Shown here piece by piece: positions 1-6,164 of a stretch of DNA of 6,164 nucleotides. The translations under genes and the position numbers were made by a program. Source of the DNA: Coriobacteriaceae bacterium (GTDB lineage: Bacteria > Actinomycetota > Coriobacteriia > Coriobacteriales > Eggerthellaceae). The stretch spans positions 1 to 6,164 of the forward strand of contig SUUF01000122.1 in assembly GCA_015062635.1 (NCBI GenBank). The letters are read 5' to 3'. Numbering within the stretch: position 1 is the first letter of the stretch; every line of letters starts with the position of its first letter. The notes beneath the pieces were generated by a model that saw only the letters and a program-made list of their open reading frames with translations, ran no database searches and had not been told where the DNA came from.

Positions 1-834
1 GCCGACCTCGATGCCTATCTGCGCTGGTGCGAGGCGAGGGGCGTCGATGCGCTGAAACCGGGGCGCCGTGCGCTGCGTGCCTACCTGGGATACCTGAACG
101 CGGCCGGCTATGCGAGAACGACGATCAATCGCCACCTGAGCGCGTTGCGGGGCCTATTCGGCTGGCTCGTGATAATCGGCGAGGCGAATGACGACCCCAC
201 GACGACCATCACGAGCATGAAACGACGCGAGCGTCTGCCCCATAAGATCGCGGGTCCCGAGATGATCCGCATCCTCACGGTGCATGCGCCGGTCGATGCC
301 GATGGCACGCCGCGCGAGCAAACGCCCGCCGATATGCGCGACCAGGCGGTGCTCGAGCTGCTCTATGCCTCGGGATGCCGCATTTCCGAAGCCGCATCGC
401 TGAAAGTGCGGGATATCGATTTCTCGCAACGGCTGGTGAAGGTCTTCGGCAAGGGCGGGAAGGAACGCGTGGTGCCGCTGCACGAGCTGTCGATCGCCTC
501 GCTCTCGCGCTACCTGCAGGACGGCAGGCCGCAGCTTGCGAACGAGAAGACCCCGCTCGATGCCGTGTTCGTGTCGAATCGGGGCTTGCGCTATTCCGCC
601 GATTCGATGCGGCGCATGTTCCATCGCACGCTTGCCGAGGCGGGCATCACGGCCGATTACACGCCCCACGACATGCGCCACACGTTCGCGAGCGACCTGC
701 TCGAGGGCGGTGCCGACCTCAGGAGCGTCCAAGAGCTCCTCGGCCACGCCTCGCCTTCGACGACGCAGATATACACGCATCTTTCGCCCGACTATCTGAA
801 AGAGGTCCATGGGCTCGCGCATCCCCGCGGGTAG
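1..834 (+). CDS. xer: Xer-type tyrosine recombinase (XerC/XerD family), 5' end cut off by window
   Basis: This is a site-specific tyrosine recombinase that, by family, acts in the cytoplasm to resolve chromosome dimers at a dif site. The frame is open from base 1 to a TAG at 832-834, giving 277 visible residues; Xer proteins are about 300, so only some 20-30 N-terminal residues are missing. Residues 1 to about 75 form the SAM-like core-binding domain (TTINRHLSALRGLF). The catalytic domain follows with the full set of active residues: Arg127 (GCRISE), Lys151 (GKGGKER), His223 and Arg226 (HDMRH), His249 (LLGHAS) and the nucleophile Tyr258 (TQIYTH). It ends in the AHPRG tail typical of XerC/XerD (usually HPRA). 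This tail and the STTQIYTHL context separate it from phage integrases. The GHA...THL wording leans towards XerC, but the choice between XerC and XerD is not secure. The linker at residues 93-112 is about nine residues longer than in E. coli XerD. No dif site was recognised nearby. Confidence 0.93.
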   Translation, partial: ADLDAYLRWCEARGVDALKPGRRALRAYLGYLNAAGYARTTINRHLSALRGLFGWLVIIGEANDDPTTTITSMKRRERLPHKIAGPEMIRILTVHAPVDADGTPREQTPADMRDQAVLELLYASGCRISEAASLKVRDIDFSQRLVKVFGKGGKERVVPLHELSIASLSRYLQDGRPQLANEKTPLDAVFVSNRGLRYSADSMRRMFHRTLAEAGITADYTPHDMRHTFASDLLEGGADLRSVQELLGHASPSTTQIYTHLSPDYLKEVHGLAHPRG

Positions 835-858
835 CGGCGCCACGTGGATATGGGGGAG

Positions 859-884
859 GTGTGCATCCCGCACGCATCTTCTTT
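859..884 (+). terminator. weak hairpin after xer, possible terminator
   Basis: GTGC (861-864) can pair with GCAC (870-873) around a five-base loop. The stem extends by a T-G wobble and a G-C pair to 859/875. A pyrimidine-rich run (TCTTCTTT, 877-884) follows. It sits 25 bases after the xer stop codon and just before the uvrA promoter, where a terminator would be expected. The stem is short and the T-run is interrupted, so this is only a possibility. Confidence 0.28.
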
Positions 885-910
885 ACGAACATGCGTTTGT
901 CAGATACACT
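882..910 (+). promoter_or_regulatory. uvrA promoter (-35/-10)
   Basis: TTTACG (882-887) matches the sigma-70 -35 consensus at 4 of 6 positions. TACACT (905-910) matches the -10 consensus at 4 of 6. The spacer is exactly 17 bases. Transcription would start near 917, leaving a leader of about 28 bases that contains the uvrA ribosome binding site. The placement also supports the uvrA start at 945 over the in-frame ATG at 891, which would lie upstream of the transcript. Confidence 0.55.
886..899 (+). promoter_or_regulatory. LexA operator (SOS box) of uvrA
   Basis: The sequence CGAACATGCGTTTG matches the Gram-positive/actinobacterial LexA box CGAAC-N4-GTTCG at 9 of 10 specified bases; only the second half-site differs (GTTTG for GTTCG). 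It overlaps the end of the -35 element and lies inside the promoter spacer, so bound LexA would block RNA polymerase. uvrA is a classic SOS gene in several bacteria, which makes the placement biologically sensible. LexA itself is not in this window. Confidence 0.75.
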
Positions 911-931
911 TGCCACCCAGGCAAACGAGAT

Positions 932-938
932 AGGGGAG
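932..938 (+). promoter_or_regulatory. uvrA ribosome binding site
   Basis: AGGGGAG ends six bases before the ATG at 945. This favours that ATG over the upstream in-frame starts, which do not have this spacing to a purine-rich site. Confidence 0.75.
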
Positions 939-944
939 AGCGGC

Positions 945-3773
<2,829 letters not shown>

Positions 3774-3790
3774 GCGGTGCGGGCGTGGGC

Positions 3791-3839
3791 GGAAGAGACG
3801 GTGGCCTTGCGCCTGCTCAACCGGCAAACCGTTTCCTCT
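3791..3839 (+). repeat. inverted repeat after uvrA, possible transcription end structure
   Basis: GAGACGGT (3795-3802) pairs with ACCGTTTC (3828-3835) over eight positions with one G-T wobble. After a mismatch the stem extends to 3791/3839. The 25-base loop can form a small inner stem, TTGC (3807-3810) with GCAA (3824-3827). It lies 18 bases after the uvrA stop, where a terminator is expected. No clean T-run follows, so it could equally stabilise the 3' end of the mRNA or be chance. Confidence 0.3.
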
Positions 3840-3852
3840 GAATTGCTTATGC

Positions 3853-3881
3853 CGATTGCCTGCGGTGATCGTGGGCAATCG
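3853..3881 (+). repeat. perfect 8-bp inverted repeat upstream of the membrane protein gene
   Basis: CGATTGCC (3853-3860) and GGCAATCG (3874-3881) are exact reverse complements separated by 13 bases. As RNA the stem could continue inward through wobble and G-C pairs to a three-base loop. It ends ten bases before the -10 element of the next gene, across the usual -35 region. An operator for an unidentified regulator is therefore as likely as a terminator, and there is no T-run after it. Confidence 0.45.
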
Positions 3882-3891
3882 TGCGATGCGG

Positions 3892-3897
3892 TAGAAT
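3892..3897 (+). promoter_or_regulatory. -10 element for leaderless transcription of the 3905 gene
   Basis: TAGAAT matches the -10 consensus TATAAT at 5 of 6 positions and ends seven bases before the ATG at 3905. Transcription would then begin at or within a base of the start codon, as in leaderless actinobacterial genes. This fits the absence of any Shine-Dalgarno sequence before that ATG. No good -35 element is present at 16-18 bases. Confidence 0.5.
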
Positions 3898-3904
3898 GCC
3901 CCGC

Positions 3905-4552
3905 ATGAGAACCGTGTCACGAGAGAGAATCGCCCTGGTCATATTCGCGGCCTGCATCGTGCTGATGCTCACGGGCATCGGCGTGTACCTGGTCGCCGGG
4001 CACTCGTGGAACTATGCGGCCACGAACATCGATGACGCGACGGGCGAGATGGATGACTACAAGGTCATCCTGTTCGAGGGAACCGCCATTCCGCAGTCCT
4101 CGCAGGTTGACGATAAGGGCAATCGCAAGGCGCGCACGGTTTCGCTCGCAGCGGCCATTTGCAGTTACCGGGAGAAGGGCGCCGATGTATTCGTGCTCGA
4201 TTCCGCCGATTTCGCGGGGTATGACCATCCCCAGGTGTTCGAGAGGGACGGGTATCGCATCGGGGTCGTTTCCATTGATGGGGAAGACACCGCGAAGCAT
4301 ATCCAGTCGTCGTTCGACAAGCTCGGCACCCGCCAGGTGAACGCGACTATCGCGATAGCCTCCGATGCCGACCTCATGAAGAAGACTGAAGGCGTCGATA
4401 TCATCATCGACCGTTCGAGCTCCGGAGCGGTATCGGGCGGCCCCAGCGCGCATGATGCCTACCGGGTGAAGATGCCGGAAGTGGGCACGGTGGCGGCCAT
4501 CGTCATATCGCCGTCCGAGGTCGTTTCGGCTCGCACGGTGCGTTCGCTTTAG
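3905..4552 (+). CDS. hypothetical single-pass membrane protein, possible degenerate 5'-nucleotidase-like domain
   Basis: I do not recognise a named family for this 215-residue protein. Residues 1-8 are basic (MRTVSRER) and residues 9-32 form one strongly hydrophobic segment. It should sit in the membrane with residues 33-215 outside the cell. Cys17 is not in a proper lipobox, so it is not an obvious lipoprotein. The outer part has an alternating alpha/beta look. Three pieces resemble, in order, core strands of 5'-nucleotidase-type metallophosphatases: GADVFVLDSAD at 92-102 (family VLLLDAGD), RDGYRIGVVSI at 114-124 (family DGVKIGVIGL) and GVDIIIDRSSSG at 163-174 (family GVDVIIGGHSH). The Asn-His-Glu segment and the GGHSH histidines are absent, so an enzyme is unlikely if the resemblance is real. 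The ATG at 3905 was chosen for its place after the -10 element; GTG 3881, ATG 3896 and GTG 3914 are alternatives. The gene stands alone between uvrA and gdhA. That it is real is likely from its clean membrane topology; its function is open. Confidence 0.8.
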   Translation: MRTVSRERIALVIFAACIVLMLTGIGVYLVAGHSWNYAATNIDDATGEMDDYKVILFEGTAIPQSSQVDDKGNRKARTVSLAAAICSYREKGADVFVLDSADFAGYDHPQVFERDGYRIGVVSIDGEDTAKHIQSSFDKLGTRQVNATIAIASDADLMKKTEGVDIIIDRSSSGAVSGGPSAHDAYRVKMPEVGTVAAIVISPSEVVSARTVRSL

Positions 4553-4559
4553 CTCTTGC

Positions 4560-4581
4560 GCCGCTCGCGGCCTGTTTGTTT
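4560..4581 (+). terminator. possible intrinsic terminator of the membrane protein gene
   Basis: GCCG (4560-4563) pairs with CGGC (4568-4571) around a four-base CTCG loop, eight bases after the stop codon. The T-rich run CTGTTTGTTT (4572-4581) follows directly. The stem is all G-C but only four base pairs, so termination efficiency may be modest. Confidence 0.42.
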
Positions 4582-4595
4582 CATCGTTGTAAACA
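4573..4595 (+). repeat. TGTTT-N13-AAACA dyad upstream of gdhA
   Basis: TGTTT (4573-4577) and AAACA (4591-4595) are reverse complements 13 bases apart, about 90 bases before the gdhA start. The left arm overlaps the T-run of the preceding terminator-like hairpin. The short A/T-rich arms could be half-sites for a dimeric regulator or chance. Confidence 0.22.
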
Positions 4596-4610
4596 CCCCC
4601 GAATCGAACG

Positions 4611-4624
4611 GGAAACGCGTTTTC
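4611..4624 (+). promoter_or_regulatory. palindrome upstream of gdhA, candidate operator
   Basis: AAACGCGTTT (4613-4622) is a perfect 10-base palindrome. The outermost pair G4611/C4624 is also complementary, with one mismatch between. It lies just upstream of the possible gdhA -10 element, where a bound protein could control transcription. I do not recognise the regulator. Confidence 0.35.
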
Positions 4625-4630
4625 ATGCCC

Positions 4631-4636
4631 TAATAT
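4631..4636 (+). promoter_or_regulatory. possible gdhA -10 element
   Basis: TAATAT matches the -10 consensus at 4 of 6 positions and is the best candidate in the gdhA upstream region. It would give a leader of roughly 40-45 bases containing the ribosome binding site. No convincing -35 element lies 16-18 bases upstream, so a regulator or another sigma factor may be involved, or the true promoter may differ. Confidence 0.3.
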
Positions 4637-4673
4637 CGATACAGCATTCAAAGCGAGTGCAACGGAAGTATGC

Positions 4674-4680
4674 AAAGGAG
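4674..4680 (+). promoter_or_regulatory. gdhA ribosome binding site
   Basis: AAAGGAG is a strong Shine-Dalgarno sequence ending six bases before the ATG at 4687. It fixes that start. The frame is open upstream to a TTG at 4576, but the added residues do not resemble glutamate dehydrogenase. Confidence 0.85.
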
Positions 4681-4686
4681 CATTTC

Positions 4687-6042
4687 ATGAGCTACACGCA
4701 GCGTATCATCGAGCAGGTCAAGCAGAAGGATCCCGAGCAGTCGGAGTTCATCCAGGCTGTCACCGAGGTTCTCGGCACGCTTGAGCCCGTGTTCGAAAAG
4801 CACCCCGAATATGAGGAAGCCGCTCTCCTCGAGCGCATCGTCGAGCCTGAGCGCATCATCACCTTCCGCGTCCCGTGGACCGACGACGAGGGCAAGGTTC
4901 ATGTGAACCGCGGCTACCGTGTCGAGTTCAACAGCGCCATCGGCCCCTACAAGGGCGGCCTGCGCTTCAACCCGACGGTGACCCTCGGCATGCTGAAGTT
5001 CCTCGGCTTCGAGCAGGTTTTCAAGAACAGCCTCACCACGCTTCCCATGGGCGGCGGCAAGGGCGGCTCCGACTTCGACCCGAAGGGCAAGTCCAACATG
5101 GAGGTCATGCGCTTCTGCCAGTCCTTTATGACCGAGCTTTCCCGCCACATCGGCCCCGACACCGACGTGCCGGCCGGCGACCTGGGCGTGGGCGGCCGTG
5201 AGGTTGCCTATATGTTCGGCCAGTACAAGCGCCTGCGCAACGAGTTCACCGGCGTGCTCACCGGCAAGGGCCTCACCTTCGGCGGCTCGCTCGCGCGCAC
5301 CGAGGCCACGGGCTACGGCCTTGTGTACCTGGTGAACGAGCACCTCGAGTGCACCGGCGACTCCTTCGAGGGCAAGACCGTGGTCGTCCATGGTTCCGGC
5401 AACGTCGCCATCTATGCCATCCAGAAGGCCGAGCAGCTCGGCGCGAAGGTCGTCGCCTGTAGCGACACCAAGGGCTGGGTCTATGACGCCGAGGGCCTTT
5501 CCGTTGAAGCCCTCGAGGCCATCTACAACGCGAAGCGCTCCGGCCACGACAAGGGCGTGAGCTTGGCGATGTACACCGACTACCGTCCGAACGCCGAGTA
5601 CCACGAGGGCGACGGCCGTCAGGTCTGGCAGCTTCCCTGCGACATCGCGCTTCCGTGCGCTCGCGAGAACACGCTGCATCTGGAAGACGCCAAGGCCCTG
5701 GTTGCCAACGGCTGCAAGATCGTCGGCGAGGGCGCGAACATGCCCACCACGCTCGATGCGACCGCGTACCTGCAGGAGAACGGCATCGTGTTCTTCCCGG
5801 GCAAGGCTGCCAACGCCGGTGGCGTCGCGACGTCCGGCCTCGAGATGTCCCAGAACTCCGAGCGCCTCTCCTGGACGTTCGAAGAGGTTGATGCCAAGCT
5901 CCAGGGCATCATGAAGAACATCTACCATGCCATCGACGACGCCGCGAAGGAATATGGCGTCGAGGGCGACTTCGTCGCAGGCGCCAATATCGCCGGCTTC
6001 CTGAAGGTTGCCGAGGCCATGATGGCTCAGGGCATCGTGTAA
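4687..6042 (+). CDS. gdhA: glutamate dehydrogenase, probably NADP(H)-specific
   Basis: This cytoplasmic enzyme interconverts 2-oxoglutarate plus ammonium and L-glutamate, usually in the ammonium-assimilating direction for the NADP type. The 451-residue product has the normal length of the small hexameric family. The N-terminal substrate domain carries GPYKGGLRF with Lys89, Lys113 (FKNSL), the PMGGGKGG loop with catalytic Lys125, and Asp165 in PAGDLGVGG. These fall at the positions known from the Clostridium symbiosum enzyme. The nucleotide domain has the fingerprint GSGNVA at 236-241 followed by SDT at 259-261. That wording is closer to NADP-linked E. coli GdhA than to the NAD-linked clostridial enzyme, so NADP (EC 1.4.1.4) is favoured but not certain. 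Ser383 in ATSGLEMSQN probably contacts substrate. The gene has its own ribosome binding site and terminator and appears monocistronic. Its serine codons are mostly TCC (12 of 19), unlike the TCG-rich recombinase gene upstream, which suggests high expression. Confidence 0.97.
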   Translation: MSYTQRIIEQVKQKDPEQSEFIQAVTEVLGTLEPVFEKHPEYEEAALLERIVEPERIITFRVPWTDDEGKVHVNRGYRVEFNSAIGPYKGGLRFNPTVTLGMLKFLGFEQVFKNSLTTLPMGGGKGGSDFDPKGKSNMEVMRFCQSFMTELSRHIGPDTDVPAGDLGVGGREVAYMFGQYKRLRNEFTGVLTGKGLTFGGSLARTEATGYGLVYLVNEHLECTGDSFEGKTVVVHGSGNVAIYAIQKAEQLGAKVVACSDTKGWVYDAEGLSVEALEAIYNAKRSGHDKGVSLAMYTDYRPNAEYHEGDGRQVWQLPCDIALPCARENTLHLEDAKALVANGCKIVGEGANMPTTLDATAYLQENGIVFFPGKAANAGGVATSGLEMSQNSERLSWTFEEVDAKLQGIMKNIYHAIDDAAKEYGVEGDFVAGANIAGFLKVAEAMMAQGIV

Positions 6043-6070
6043 ACACGAAGCACTGCAAACGACAGTGAAG

Positions 6071-6100
6071 GGGGCCGTCAAAGCGACGGCCCCATTCTTT
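6071..6100 (+). terminator. intrinsic terminator of gdhA
   Basis: GGGGCCGTC (6071-6079) pairs perfectly with GACGGCCCC (6085-6093), a nine-base-pair stem with a five-base loop. The T-rich run ATTCTTT (6094-6100) follows. It starts 28 bases after the gdhA stop and supports gdhA ending its transcript here. Confidence 0.9.
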
Positions 6101-6123
6101 GTGCCACCTGCCTGGTGAGCGGC

Positions 6124-6160
6124 GCATGTGACAAAGTCACCGGAGGGGTTTGTGACATGC
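6124..6160 (+). repeat. imperfect inverted repeat around the next start codon
   Basis: GCATGTGACAAA (6124-6135) and TTTGTGACATGC (6149-6160) are complementary at 11 of 12 positions. The 13-base loop between them holds a purine-rich ribosome binding site, and the right arm includes the candidate ATG. Inside, GTGAC-AAA-GTCAC (6128-6140) forms a second, overlapping dyad. The heptamer TGTGACA also occurs twice as a direct repeat, at 6127 and 6151. It may be a DNA operator or an RNA structure controlling translation. Confidence 0.5.
6142..6148 (+). promoter_or_regulatory. ribosome binding site of the next gene
   Basis: GGAGGGG lies eight bases before an ATG at 6157 and is the only strong Shine-Dalgarno sequence after the gdhA terminator. 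It indicates a gene running out of the window. Confidence 0.45.
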
Positions 6161-6164
6161 ATCG
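6157..6164 (+). CDS. probable start of a further gene, truncated by the window end
   Basis: Only the start codon and five bases are visible (ATG CAT CG), so nothing can be said of the product. The call rests on the ribosome binding site eight bases upstream and on its position after a strong terminator. A GTG at 6152 is too close to that site to be preferred. Confidence 0.35.

Noticed and set aside
840..847. CCACGTGG palindrome just after xer
   Set aside because: Eight-base G/C-rich palindromes are common at this composition, and it has no clear relation to a promoter.
375..944. Upstream extension of the uvrA reading frame, including an in-frame ATG at 891
   Set aside because: It mostly overlaps xer in another frame and has no UvrA similarity. 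The ATG at 891 lies inside the LexA box, upstream of the predicted transcript start. ATG 945 has the ribosome binding site and the conserved N-terminus.
3944..3958. Possible lipobox with Cys17 in the membrane protein
   Set aside because: The residue three before the cysteine is Phe, and 15 more mostly hydrophobic residues follow the cysteine, which fits a transmembrane segment and not a lipoprotein signal.
4605..4618. CGAAC at 4605-4609 as a second LexA box before gdhA
   Set aside because: Only one half-site is present; after four bases the sequence is AACGC instead of GTTCG.
4576..4686. N-terminal extension of gdhA from TTG 4576
   Set aside because: It covers the promoter and dyads and does not look like glutamate dehydrogenase. 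ATG 4687 has a strong ribosome binding site at ideal spacing.
6105..6117. CACC-TGCCT-GGTG mini-hairpin after the gdhA terminator
   Set aside because: A four-base-pair stem without flanking signal is not distinguishable from chance.
4648..6162. Open frame on the minus strand spanning all of gdhA (504 codons)
   Set aside because: Same composition effect; it mirrors gdhA codons, shows no domain signature and would cross the gdhA terminator.

Overview
This is an ordinary chromosomal stretch from a high-GC Gram-positive bacterium. The LexA box is of the Gram-positive/actinobacterial type, the codons are strongly G/C-ending, and one promoter looks leaderless. An actinobacterium of the Coriobacteriia kind is my best guess, but that is an inference and I could not search for relatives. 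I saw no tRNA, rRNA, insertion sequence, CRISPR array or phage gene.

All genes are on the + strand. (1) Bases 1-834 hold a Xer-type tyrosine recombinase that lacks only its first residues, cut off by the window edge. All six catalytic residues are present. (2) Bases 835-944 carry a weak hairpin and a uvrA promoter whose spacer contains a near-perfect LexA (SOS) box. (3) Bases 945-3773 encode full-length UvrA, the damage-recognition ATPase of nucleotide excision repair. (4) Bases 3774-3904 hold two inverted repeats and a -10 element placed for leaderless transcription of the next gene. (5) Bases 3905-4552 encode a 215-residue single-pass membrane protein of unknown function. It may be a shrunken, metal-site-less relative of 5'-nucleotidase-type metallophosphatases. 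(6) Bases 4553-4686 hold a short terminator-like hairpin, two dyad symmetries, a possible -10 and a strong ribosome binding site. (7) Bases 4687-6042 encode hexameric-type glutamate dehydrogenase, probably NADP(H)-linked. It ends in a textbook intrinsic terminator. (8) The last 64 bases contain a ribosome binding site and the probable start codon of another gene, wrapped in an imperfect inverted repeat.

The genes do not appear to form one operon. Each is separated from the next by 110-134 bases with its own control signals. xer and uvrA are both DNA maintenance genes, with uvrA probably induced by DNA damage. gdhA is a separate nitrogen/carbon metabolism gene with codon use that suggests high expression. 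I found no convincing undescribed multi-gene system. The most interesting points are the unknown membrane protein and the regulatory dyads.
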